From: Phycisphaeraceae bacterium
GTDB taxonomy: Bacteria; Planctomycetota; Phycisphaerae; Phycisphaerales; UBA1924
NCBI GenBank assembly: GCA_020639135.1
Contig: JACKHE010000006.1
Span: forward strand, 216,772 to 280,771
Length of the DNA: 64,000 nt
Direction: 5' to 3'
The notes under the pieces: model-generated
Told to the model about the DNA's origin: nothing
Database searches by the model: none
Seen by the model: the letters and a program-made list of their open reading frames with translations, nothing else
Shown: one piece after another, positions 41,667 to 49,697 of the stretch
Layout of the letters: each line of letters starts with the position of its first letter
Numbering within the stretch: position 1 is the stretch's first letter
Position numbers and translations under genes: made by a program

Positions 41667-42346
41667 ATGAGACACTCAATCTGCATCGCCGCTTCGATGG
41701 CGGTCGCCGCGGCCAGCGCTTCGGTCGCCTTGGCGCAGGGTGTCGGCCCGGGCAGCCCGACCGATACCAATCACGATTTCTCACCCGACGGCGTGTGGTA
41801 TGTCGGCGGGCCGCAGACCCGTTCGGCCCCGGCGGCGCGTACCGGGTCTCGCTGGACCCGCACGGGCCGTACTGGGAGAAGACCCTGCTGAACTCCCCGC
41901 AGGGACCGATCGAGGGACCGGGCATCCTGCACATCCACGAGTTCATCGAGATCGTGCCGCCAGTGGCCGGCGGCCCCGCGCAGCCGTGGACGGACTGGCA
42001 CGAGCAGTTCGTGACGCCCGGCTGGGGCTGGGCGGACTTCAGCATCAACATCTACGACTTCGACGGCTTCACGTCGGACGACGTCATGGCGACGGTCCCC
42101 GGGTTCTCGTACATGATCAGCAAGGACACGACGAGCATCTGGTTTGACTTCGACCCGATCTTCCCGGGAACCGACAACGAGCCGGTGATCATCGAGATCT
42201 GGAAGAGCCTGGACTACAACGCCGACATCGGGGGGCCCTACATGCCCGGCAGCCCGATCGTGCTGCGGGAGTACCCGACGCCGACGCCGGGCGCCTTGGC
42301 GCTGCTCGGCGTGGGCGGGCTGGCCACGATGCGCCGCAATCGTTGA
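41667..42346 (+). pseudogene. Frameshifted PEP-CTERM secreted protein
   Basis: A signal peptide ORF begins at ATG 41667 with AAAGGAG upstream (MRHSICIAASMAVAAASASVALAQ) and runs to near 41818. The rest of the protein (from DPFGPGGAYRVSLDPHGPYWEKTLL to PTPGALALLGVGGLATMRRNR) is in the -1 frame and continues to the stop at 42344. Near 41814 the sequence reads GGGCCGCAGACCCGTTCGG; restoring one base joins ...YVGGPQ to DPFGPGG. The C-terminal 21 residues are a PTPGA-type PEP-CTERM signal. It is thus one gene broken by a one-base deletion, from mutation or sequencing error. The domain has IDW/IEIVPP-like strands but no named family. Confidence 0.8.
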
Positions 42347-42655
42347 ATGCGTCCGCGTCGCAGTAACGCGGTTGTGAATCTCTCCTCCCGATTGGCAGGC
42401 TGGTTGGTCCCGGGGGGCCGGCCGGCCTGCCGGCATTCTGAGCGGAGCCCAAGCGGGCCGGACAGCACCTTCGCCCTGAAGATGCGGCGGGGGCGTTCCG
42501 GCCCGATCTGACAACTATCGGACTCATTTGTCCCGGAATTCGCTTGCGGGGTGGGCGCCTGTGAGGTATCCCATGAAGGTATAGGAATCCCGTTTCGTCG
42601 CCGTGAGGGGGACTTGCGTACCGGCGTTTCGGGTCGTCACAGGAGAGGAAGAATC
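42347..42655. other. Intergenic region before the heme peroxidase
   Basis: A 309-bp gap. A weak GGCAGGC/GCCTGCC pair (42394-42400 and 42425-42431) and the GC-rich GGGCCGGCCGGCC block might form a hairpin, but no T-run follows. The right end holds the AGGAGAGG ribosome site of the peroxidase. Confidence 0.4.
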
Positions 42656-44335
42656 ATGCGTGTCACTATGCACACGGTCCGTGGTCGCATTGTCACCGGT
42701 CGCGGGCTGATCGCGATGGCGCTGGTCGCCGGTCTGGCGACGAGCGCGATGGCCGAGAACCGCACCTTCGACGGGACAGGAAACACACTCGGCAACGCCG
42801 GCGCCGCGGGGAAAAACCTCCGCCGTGACGCGTCGGTCGGGTACGGCGATCTCACGTGGACGATGGCGCGGCAGAGCGTCACCGGCGCGAGGCAGATCAG
42901 CAATGCGCTCGCCAAGCAGACCGGCTCGATCCTGAACGACCGCCAGATGTCGGACATGGTCTGGCAGTGGGGTCAGTTCCTCGATCACGACATCGACCTG
43001 ACGCCCGAAGCCGGAACGGAGATGGCGCTCATCGACACCACCGGCGATCCCGACTTCCTCGGCACGCCGATCAACTTCACGCGGAGCGTCTGGGACCCCG
43101 CGACCGGCGTCTCACCGGCCAACCCCAGGCAGCAGCGCAACCTCATCACGTCCTTCATCGACAGCAGCAACGTGTACGGCTCCGACGGTGTCCGCAACAC
43201 CGCGCTGCGGGAACTCTCCGGAGGCCGGATGGCGACTTCCGCGGGGAACCTGCTCCCGTACAACACCGGCGGACTGGACAACGCGCAGGGCGCCGGCGCC
43301 GCTTCGGATTACTTCCTCGCGGGCGATGTCCGCAGCAACGAGCAGGCCGGCCTGACGTCGATGCACACCCTCTGGGTGCGTGAGCACAACTACTGGGCCG
43401 ACCGCATCGCGAGCGAGACGGCGCTGGGCACGGACGAGGAGATCTTCCAGGCCGCCCGGAAGATCGTCAACGCCGAGATGCAGGCGATCACGTACAACGA
43501 GTGGCTCCCCGCGCTGACCGGCGCCTCGCTCGATCCCTACACCGGGCACAACCTCGCGATTGATCCGAGCATCTCCAACGAGTTCTCCACCGCGGCCTTC
43601 CGCATCGGGCACTCCATGCTCAGCTCCACGCTCCGCCGCATGGACGATTCGGGCGCCACCATCGGCATGGGCAACCTCGCGCTCCAGGACGCCTTCTTCA
43701 ACCCGACCAACATCACCGACACCGGCATCGAGCCCATCCTCAAGGGCCTCGCCTCGCAGGGCGCCCAGGAGATCGACAACAAGGTCGTCGATGACGTCCG
43801 CAACTTCCTCTTCGGGCCTCCCGGAGCCGGCGGGTTCGACCTCGCCTCGCTGAACATCCAGCGCGGCCGCGACCACGGCCTGGCGGACTACAACACGATG
43901 CGCGTCGATTACGGCCTGGCGCCCATCAGCGACTTCACCGACATCACCAGCGACACCGCCGTCTCCGACGCGCTGGCCTCCGTGTACGCCAACGTTGACG
44001 AGATCGACCCCTGGGTCGGCATGCTCGCCGAGACGCACGTCTCCGGGTCGAGCATGGGTGAGCTCATGCAGGTGATCATCCTCGACCAGTTCGAGCGGCT
44101 CCGCGACGGCGACCGGTTCTTCTACCTCAACCCCGACGATCCCTGCGACCTCGGCGGCCTGCTGAGCGACCTGGGCATGACCGTCAGCGACCTTGACTCC
44201 ACGCTCCTGAGCGAGGTCCTGGGTCGCAACACCGGCTTCACCAGCTTCCAGGAGAACGTCTTCTTCATCCCGACTCCCGGCGCGCTGGGGCTGCTGGCGA
44301 TGGGCGGCGTTGTCGCGGCTCGCCGCAAGCGCTGA
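42656..44335 (+). CDS. Animal-type heme peroxidase with PEP-CTERM tail
   Basis: A 559-residue exported heme peroxidase of the animal (peroxidase-cyclooxygenase) superfamily. The ATG at 42656 follows AGGAGAGGAAG. The signal peptide ends near AMAEN. Distal His is H111 in WGQFLDHDIDL; the catalytic Arg is in the DVRSNEQAGLTSMHTLW segment (about 225); proximal His is H319 in FRIGHSML. The NIQRGRDHGLADYN motif is also typical. The end IPTPGALGLLAMGGVVAARRKR is a PEP-CTERM signal (22 residues), so the protein should be sorted or anchored by an exosortase. Family members oxidise halides or phenolics using peroxide. A strong terminator follows at 44361. Confidence 0.93.
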   Translation: MRVTMHTVRGRIVTGRGLIAMALVAGLATSAMAENRTFDGTGNTLGNAGAAGKNLRRDASVGYGDLTWTMARQSVTGARQISNALAKQTGSILNDRQMSDMVWQWGQFLDHDIDLTPEAGTEMALIDTTGDPDFLGTPINFTRSVWDPATGVSPANPRQQRNLITSFIDSSNVYGSDGVRNTALRELSGGRMATSAGNLLPYNTGGLDNAQGAGAASDYFLAGDVRSNEQAGLTSMHTLWVREHNYWADRIASETALGTDEEIFQAARKIVNAEMQAITYNEWLPALTGASLDPYTGHNLAIDPSISNEFSTAAFRIGHSMLSSTLRRMDDSGATIGMGNLALQDAFFNPTNITDTGIEPILKGLASQGAQEIDNKVVDDVRNFLFGPPGAGGFDLASLNIQRGRDHGLADYNTMRVDYGLAPISDFTDITSDTAVSDALASVYANVDEIDPWVGMLAETHVSGSSMGELMQVIILDQFERLRDGDRFFYLNPDDPCDLGGLLSDLGMTVSDLDSTLLSEVLGRNTGFTSFQENVFFIPTPGALGLLAMGGVVAARRKR

Positions 44336-44360
44336 AGCGAATCCAATCCCTGACTGCGAA

Positions 44361-44390
44361 AACCGCCCCCTCGTGGGGCGGTTTTTTTTC
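44361..44390 (+). terminator. Rho-independent terminator after heme peroxidase
   Basis: AAACCGCCCC (44361-44370), loop CTCGT, GGGGCGGTTT (44376-44385) then TTTTT. Classic GC stem with long T-run. Confidence 0.95.
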
Positions 44391-44438
44391 ATTCACGTTG
44401 TCGCCCGGAGAGCAGCCGCGCACGCGGCGTGCTCGGGG

Positions 44439-45095
44439 TCAGGTCCCCCGGTGGCGCCGCAGCGCCTGCTCGAGCAGGGCGGCGATCCGCCCCCGGCGGT
44501 ACTGCTCGTTCGACCAGACCGAGGGCGTTGGCTCGGCGCCTTCGGGCCCGGCGCCGACCTGACCGGTCAGCAGTTCTTCAAGCGTGACGCCGTGACGGGG
44601 GGTGGCGTGGATCCGACGGATCGGCGGAGGGTTCAGGTTGTCGATGATCCCGGAGGTCATGCCCGTCGAGGCGAGGTCGAGTCGGGAATCGACGGCGGAG
44701 GTCGCCGGATCGGCGCCCGGGGGTGTGTACGCCGGGTCGGTGATCGTCATGGGCCCGATGAAGAACTCCGTCCCGGCGGGGATCACCGGGAAGATAAAGC
44801 CCTCGCTGGCGGCGTACTCGGATCGGGGGAAGACCGCGGTGATGGCGCCGCTGCGCCGGATCAGCCTGCCGCCGAGCTCCGGCGATTCGTAGAGCCCCGC
44901 GAAATCGTTCTCTTCGCGCAGGTCGATTGGTATCAACCGGTTGGAGGTGTTGAGCCCGTCGAGATCCGCTACGCCCTGATCGACCGGGGTCAGGATCTCT
45001 CCCGAGGCGTTGACCTGCGCGAGGGACGATGCGGCGAGCGCGATGCCGAAGAGGACGCTCAGGGCGAGCAGCGCGGGTCGGCTTGCGGTGGACAT
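44439..45095 (-). CDS. Secreted protein of unknown function
   Basis: A 218-residue protein starting at ATG 45095 with signal peptide (1-27, ending SSLAQ). The mature part begins ASGEILTPVDQGVADLDGLN and contains ELGGRLIRRSGAITAVFPR, FIFPVIPAGTEFFIGPM and a helical, basic C-terminus (EQYRRGRIAALLEQALRRHRG). No cysteine pair or known domain is seen. The layout, signal peptide plus a beta-rich middle and a C-terminal amphipathic helix, suggests an envelope protein, perhaps interacting with DNA, RNA or the membrane by the basic helix. It lies upstream of nothing evident in the TonB gene region and is read on the same strand. Unknown. Confidence 0.65.
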   Translation of the reverse strand: MSTASRPALLALSVLFGIALAASSLAQVNASGEILTPVDQGVADLDGLNTSNRLIPIDLREENDFAGLYESPELGGRLIRRSGAITAVFPRSEYAASEGFIFPVIPAGTEFFIGPMTITDPAYTPPGADPATSAVDSRLDLASTGMTSGIIDNLNPPPIRRIHATPRHGVTLEELLTGQVGAGPEGAEPTPSVWSNEQYRRGRIAALLEQALRRHRGT

Positions 45096-45215
45096 GACGA
45101 ACCCTCCTGAATCAACGCGACCGGGACGATCGCGGAGCTGGGGTATCGGGTGTACGCCGACGGGGGCGTTCAGGATCGGCCCCCGCGCACGTTGTGACGG
45201 TCCGGGCGGCGGGGC

Positions 45216-46127
45216 TCAGCGGAGCTGGATCGTGATCGAGATCGCGACGAAGGACTCGGGGTCGTCCTTGGAGAGATCGCCCAGCCTTTCGCCGACGGCG
45301 CGCCACTGGTAGATCGCGTCGAGCAGGGGGCGGTCCACATCGGGCTCGCCGGTCGATTGCTCGAGGATCGCCAGGACGACCTTCCCGGCGCGATTGAAAT
45401 GGATCCGCACGACGGGGGTGCGGGGCCTGGCCAGGAGCCTGGTGCGCACCGACCACTCGGGGCGGATCGTCTTGATGTCGAGCCCCTCGACCGCCAGCGG
45501 CTGGCCCAGGACGTAGTCCTTGATCTCGATGACGCTCTCGCGCGAGACGGCGTCGGCGTCCTTGTCGGCGTTGCCGGGGCGCTCGTCTGGCGTTGACGAC
45601 TCCGGCGAGGCGGCGCCGGGCTGCGCCGCCGGCGTCGGCTGACTCTCGGACCGCTCGGACTCCTCCCCGGTCTTCGAGGGCCGCCTCGCGGCGAACACGA
45701 AGGCGTTTTCAACATCCGGCAGAATCCGGTCGAGCAGGATCTCGGCGATCGTGCGCGCGGGGTTCGGGGCCGGCTCGTCTGGACGGCGCGGGGAATGCTG
45801 CTGTTCATCCTGGGGCTGGGGTGTGATCTCCGGCGCCGGCGCCGACGCCGCGGCGCCGCCGATGGCCATGAGCGCCTGGTTGAACGGGGCCTGCGCGACG
45901 ACGTGCTTGCGGTACTCGTCGTAGCCGATCCAGTCCACGGTCTGGGCGTCGGAGCGTTCGATGCCGAGGGTGATCTCGTGCGGGTCGTCCCTGGCGGTTA
46001 TCGGGTGATCGGCGTTGAGCGCGGACGTCCCGTAAGAACCGGCGAAGACGACGATGCCCAGCGCGTGCAGGAGCACGCTGGCGGCGATCGCGATCAGCAG
46101 CCGGGTTTGTTCAGTTCGCGGACGCAT
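45216..46127 (-). CDS. TonB-family energy transducer-like protein
   Basis: A 303-residue protein starting at ATG 46127. One N-terminal transmembrane helix (LLIAIAASVLLHALGIVVFAG) anchors it in the inner membrane. A Pro/Glu/Ala-rich middle (about 90-190) spans the periplasm. The C-terminal 90 residues resemble the TonB/TolA C-terminal fold: PVVRIHFNRAGKVVLAILEQS, then EPDVDRPLLDAIYQW. ExbD is encoded at 49208-49624 but no ExbB is here, so the complex is split. It would carry proton-motive force energy to outer-membrane proteins; the porin-like protein at 12807 lacks a plug, so its partner is not identified. Confidence 0.8.
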   Translation of the reverse strand: MRPRTEQTRLLIAIAASVLLHALGIVVFAGSYGTSALNADHPITARDDPHEITLGIERSDAQTVDWIGYDEYRKHVVAQAPFNQALMAIGGAAASAPAPEITPQPQDEQQHSPRRPDEPAPNPARTIAEILLDRILPDVENAFVFAARRPSKTGEESERSESQPTPAAQPGAASPESSTPDERPGNADKDADAVSRESVIEIKDYVLGQPLAVEGLDIKTIRPEWSVRTRLLARPRTPVVRIHFNRAGKVVLAILEQSTGEPDVDRPLLDAIYQWRAVGERLGDLSKDDPESFVAISITIQLR

Positions 46128-46261
46128 CGCACGATGATAGGTCGGCGCCGGTGCCGCCCTTCGTTCGCAACACCGGCCCCGCAAACGAGTACCAGTCAAC
46201 ACCGCCCCGGTTGTTTCCTGTATCGGGGCGTTCAGATCAGTCCTATACCGGGAGGTCCCTG

Positions 46262-47401
46262 ATGTTTGCTCGAACCCGCAGCCAGTCCGCTCTCCGTTCG
46301 ATCGCGCCCGGCCTCGGCGCCGCGTTGGCGCTGGCCGGCGTCACGCTGGCCGGCCCCGGCGACACGGCCACGGCGAGCGCGGCCGACAACGCGCCCCCGG
46401 CTTCGCTGCGCATCGGCGACAAGGCGCACGACCTGGCCCCCGAGATCCTCTGGCTGCGCAACATGCTCGTCCCGCAGTTCGATGAGGGCAAGGTGTACAT
46501 CCTGTACCTCTGGTCCCCTGACGCCCCGGGCTCGATGGGCTCGTTCCCGCAGCTGCACGGGCTCGACCAGTCGCTCCGCGCCGACGGCGTGGTGACGATC
46601 AGCATCGCGCTCGACACGACGCCCGGCGGCTTCGAGGCGATCGACGTCATCAAGAGCCGCGCCGAGTTCATGGCGCACTCCGTCGCCGAGGACCGCGGGA
46701 CGTTCATCCAGGACCACTGGTACAAGCCGACGGGCTACGACCACCTCCCGGTGGTTTTCGTGATCGACCAGCACGGCAGGATCGCGTTCATGGACGACAA
46801 GCTCATGTCGATCGACCATGTCGTGCGCGAGGTGCTCGCGGGCAACTGGGACCTCGACGCGGCGCGGGCGGAGTTCGACCGCGTGCGCGACCTGGAGAAC
46901 CGGATGGAGCCGCTGGTGGACGAGGCCATGAAGGCCGCGGGCAAGGGCGACTGGCCCCAGGTCGTCGAGTCCGCGGAGCAGCTGCTCGATGCGGACAAGG
47001 TCCATTACTACAAGATGGCGATGACCAAGTTCATGCTGCTGCTGACGAAGATGAACAAGCCGGGCGACGCGTACGAGTGGGGGTACGAGATCGTCGATGA
47101 TCACATCAGGAACGACTCGGGGATGCTGGTGACGATGGCCGAGGCGATCGTGTTCACGCCGAACATCCCGTACCGGGATTTCAACCTGGCGCGCAAGGCC
47201 GCCGAGCGGGCCGACGAGCTCACCGACGGGCAGCTGGCGCAGGTCAAGCACGCCCTGGCGGCGTCGTGGATGGGCCTTGGGCAAAGCGGCAAGGCGATCG
47301 AGATGGAGATGGAGGCCGTCCGTCTGGCCCCGACCACCGATGCGAAGAAGACCTACCAGGAAGCCCTGGACCTGTACCTGAAGGCGCCCCCGGCTCCTTA
47401 A
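46262..47401 (+). CDS. Thioredoxin-fold protein lacking catalytic cysteines, with TPR-like C-terminus
   Basis: A 379-residue exported protein; ATG 46262 follows GGGAGGT. Signal peptide to about 40. A TlpA/AhpC-like fold begins at SLRIGDKAHDLAP and continues with KVYILYLWSPDAPGSMGSF at 77-95, where the WCxxC motif would be; here it is WSPDAPGS, so no redox Cys. LPVVFVIDQHGRIAFM is the cis-Pro/strand region. The C-terminal half is alpha-helical repeats. Its neighbour at 47547 is a paralogue that retains WCGPC. It could be a binding subunit or regulator of the active one. Divergent from TonB-like gene. Confidence 0.85.
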   Translation: MFARTRSQSALRSIAPGLGAALALAGVTLAGPGDTATASAADNAPPASLRIGDKAHDLAPEILWLRNMLVPQFDEGKVYILYLWSPDAPGSMGSFPQLHGLDQSLRADGVVTISIALDTTPGGFEAIDVIKSRAEFMAHSVAEDRGTFIQDHWYKPTGYDHLPVVFVIDQHGRIAFMDDKLMSIDHVVREVLAGNWDLDAARAEFDRVRDLENRMEPLVDEAMKAAGKGDWPQVVESAEQLLDADKVHYYKMAMTKFMLLLTKMNKPGDAYEWGYEIVDDHIRNDSGMLVTMAEAIVFTPNIPYRDFNLARKAAERADELTDGQLAQVKHALAASWMGLGQSGKAIEMEMEAVRLAPTTDAKKTYQEALDLYLKAPPAP

Positions 47402-47546
47402 TTTGGGCCTCCGGGGCCGACAGGCGTATTCTTTTTGGTAAACTGACGTGATGGCGCGAATCAATGGACCGCGCCCCGAGGTATCAAATGAGGCGGGCGC
47501 CGGTGTCGGCTTACCCCGCGACGATGACCGAATGGAGACCCCAATC

Positions 47547-48608
47547 ATGAAACTGACCAGGCTGATCGGCGCGGGATGCGCCCTGGCGTTCGCCGCGATC
47601 GCTTCCGCCGGCGTTCTGAGCATCGGCGACAAGGCCCCGGACCTCGGCAAGGACGTCAGCTGGATCAAGGGCGAGTCCGTCACCGAGTTCGAGAAGGGCC
47701 ACATCTACGTCCTGGACTTCTGGGCGACGTGGTGCGGGCCGTGCGTCAAGGCGATCCCGCACATGGACGAGATCGCCGAGAAGCACGAGGCCGACGGCGT
47801 CACCGTCATCGGCGTCGCGATCTGGCCCAACGACCGCATGACCCCGACGGCGGAGTACGTCGAGCAGCGCGGCGACGACATGAGCTACACGATCTGCGCC
47901 GACATCGACGGCGCGACCGCCGAGAAGTTCATGAAGGCGACCGGCAGCGACGGCATCCCGACGTGCATGATCATCAACCGCGAGGGCCTGCTCGCCTGGG
48001 TCGGCCACCCGATGGCCGGCATGGACGAGGCGCTGTCGCAGATCATCGCCGGGACGTACGACATCGAGGACGCCGCCGCGGCCAACCGCAAGAAGATGGC
48101 GGTCATCGAGAAGGCGCAGCCCCTGATGAAGAAGGCGGAGACCGCCTACGCGATGGGCGAGTGGGAGACGGTCGTCACCACGCTCCAGGAGCTCGCCAGG
48201 CTCGACAGCGAGCAGTACGGGCGCATGACCCTCGAGGCCTTCAACATGATGATCACCAGGCTGCACGACGAGCAGCGCGCGTACAACTACGCGAGGGAGA
48301 TGCTCGAGGGCGACTGGAAGGAAGACATCACCGCCCTCAACGCCGTCGCCTGGATCATCGCCGACACCGAGGAGCTCGAGCACCGCGACCTCGACCTGGC
48401 GTTCAAGGCCGCGTCGAAGGCCAACGCGATCTCCGGCGGCGAGGACCCCATGGTCCTCGACACGCTCGCCGCGGTGTACTTCCTCAAGGGCGACGTCAAG
48501 CAGGCGATCGACACCCAGCGCAAGGCCATCAGCCACGCGGACCCCGAGTTCGCAGAACAGCTCAAGCCCGCGCTGGACAAGTACCTCGCCGCGGCCAACG
48601 AGGGCTGA
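47547..48608 (+). CDS. TlpA-like thioredoxin with TPR-like C-terminus
   Basis: A 353-residue exported thiol-disulfide oxidoreductase. Signal peptide 1-22. The start ATG 47547 is preferred to upstream frame to 47448 (GGAG precedes it). WCGPC active site at C63/C66 in DFWATWCGPCVKAIPHM; cis-Pro in GIPTCMIINREGLLAWVGHP. Helical TPR-like repeats span about 195-350, ending LKPALDKYLAAANEG. It follows the Cys-less paralogue after 145 bp on the same strand. Predicted periplasmic reductase for cytochrome or disulfide maturation, target not known. A strong terminator follows. Confidence 0.92.
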   Translation: MKLTRLIGAGCALAFAAIASAGVLSIGDKAPDLGKDVSWIKGESVTEFEKGHIYVLDFWATWCGPCVKAIPHMDEIAEKHEADGVTVIGVAIWPNDRMTPTAEYVEQRGDDMSYTICADIDGATAEKFMKATGSDGIPTCMIINREGLLAWVGHPMAGMDEALSQIIAGTYDIEDAAAANRKKMAVIEKAQPLMKKAETAYAMGEWETVVTTLQELARLDSEQYGRMTLEAFNMMITRLHDEQRAYNYAREMLEGDWKEDITALNAVAWIIADTEELEHRDLDLAFKAASKANAISGGEDPMVLDTLAAVYFLKGDVKQAIDTQRKAISHADPEFAEQLKPALDKYLAAANEG

Positions 48609-48634
48609 TCGACCCGTCAACCTGACCGATACAG

Positions 48635-48661
48635 ACCCGGCGCCCCGGCGCCGGGTTTTTT
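48635..48661 (+). terminator. Bidirectional-looking Rho-independent terminator
   Basis: ACCCGGCGCC (48635-48644) and GGCGCCGGGT (48647-48656) form a perfect 10-bp inverted repeat, followed by T-run to 48661. It separates the TlpA-like gene from the convergent GNAT gene. Confidence 0.9.
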
Positions 48662-48677
48662 CGTGCGCGCCGGGCGT

Positions 48678-49211
48678 TCAACCGCCCCGCAGGTCGCGGT
48701 AGAAGACCGTCGTGCCGCACAGCTCGCCCCCGGGGGTCAGCGCGTACCCGGGGATGTCGCCGACCCGCACCCAGCCCATCCCGGCGTACAGCCTCGCGGC
48801 GTCGCCCCCGGTCACCGCGTCGAGCACCAGCAGCGTGCGCCCGGCCTCCCGAGCCAGACGCTCGGCGGCGAGCAGCAGCTCCGCGCCCACACCCCGGCGC
48901 CTGGCGCGCCGGTGAACCATCATCTTGGCCAGGTCCGCGCGGTGCGGCTGGTTCTCCGGGAGCGCCAGGATCAGCTGGACGCTCCCGCAGATCCCGGCGT
49001 CGTCCTCGGCGATCAGCAGCGCGCGACCGCCCCGCTCGACCTCGCCCGCGGCGCCCACCCAGAACGCTCTGGCCCGTTCCGGAGTCATCGGCCTGAGGAA
49101 GCCGAGCGACTCGTCGTTGTTGACGCAATCGATCAGCATCGCCGTCAGTTCGTCGAGCTGCGCGGGCTCGATGTCGTGCAGGCGCCGGATTGTCCAGCCG
49201 TGGTTGCTCAC
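48678..49211 (-). CDS. GNAT-family N-acetyltransferase
   Basis: A 177-residue acetyltransferase. It starts at GTG 49211, which overlaps the stop TGA of the ExbD gene (GTGA), so translation is coupled. The acetyl-CoA binding motif A is KMMVHRRARRRGVGAELL (R/QxxGxG/A type RRRGVG), preceded by CGSVQLILALPENQPHRADLA. A C-terminal YAGMGWVRVGDIPGYAL is typical of GNAT motif B. Substrate not known. Its coupling to a transport component suggests only shared transcription. Family is firm. Confidence 0.92.
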   Translation of the reverse strand: MSNHGWTIRRLHDIEPAQLDELTAMLIDCVNNDESLGFLRPMTPERARAFWVGAAGEVERGGRALLIAEDDAGICGSVQLILALPENQPHRADLAKMMVHRRARRRGVGAELLLAAERLAREAGRTLLVLDAVTGGDAARLYAGMGWVRVGDIPGYALTPGGELCGTTVFYRDLRGG

Positions 49212-49624
49212 GGGGCGTCGATCTCCGGCGCCCCGACGAGGCTGACATCGCCGATCCCCTCGCGAGCGAACCGGTCGAGCACGCCCAGCAACGCGCCGGC
49301 GTCGCAGGCGGTGTCCGCCGCCACGAACACGACGAGCTCCGGAGTCTGCTCCCGGCGCTGACGGACGGTCGCCACGACACGATCAAGGTCCATCGGCTCG
49401 CCGTCGATCGACGCGGCGCCCGCTGCGTCCAGCGTCACCGCGATCGCCTGCCGCTCCTGCGCCGGCGCGCCCGACGAGATCGCCGGCAGCCGGACACCCA
49501 GCAGGTCCACCCGGACCATCACCAGCATCGCGAAGAGAAAGAATGTCAGCAGCAGGAAGACCACGTCGATCAGCGGCGTCATCTCCAGTCGCACCGGCGG
49601 CGATGTTCGGCGGATCCTTCGCAT
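49208..49624 (-). CDS. exbD: ExbD/TolR-family transport protein
   Basis: A 138-residue protein with start ATG 49624 (MRRIRRTSPPVRLEMTPLIDVVFLLL); longer frame rejected. The TM helix with LIDVVFLLLTFFLFAMLVM carries the Asp needed for proton coupling. The C-terminal periplasmic domain has strands ending VVFVAADTACDAGALLGVLDRFAREGIGDVSLVG, as in ExbD/TolR. ExbB/TolQ partner not present in this window. A TonB-like protein is at 45216. Overlap GTGA with GNAT. Family certain. Confidence 0.93.
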   Translation of the reverse strand: MRRIRRTSPPVRLEMTPLIDVVFLLLTFFLFAMLVMVRVDLLGVRLPAISSGAPAQERQAIAVTLDAAGAASIDGEPMDLDRVVATVRQRREQTPELVVFVAADTACDAGALLGVLDRFAREGIGDVSLVGAPEIDAP

Positions 49625-49697
49625 CCGGGCCAAGCCTATCGCGCCGACCGGCCCCGGGCCTCCAGCGCCGCCCACAGGCGGCCGATACACTCCCGCC

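Noticed and set aside
41810..41820. Programmed ribosomal frameshift in the PEP-CTERM gene
   Set aside because: No slippery heptamer or downstream stem is visible; a one-base loss explains the data more simply.
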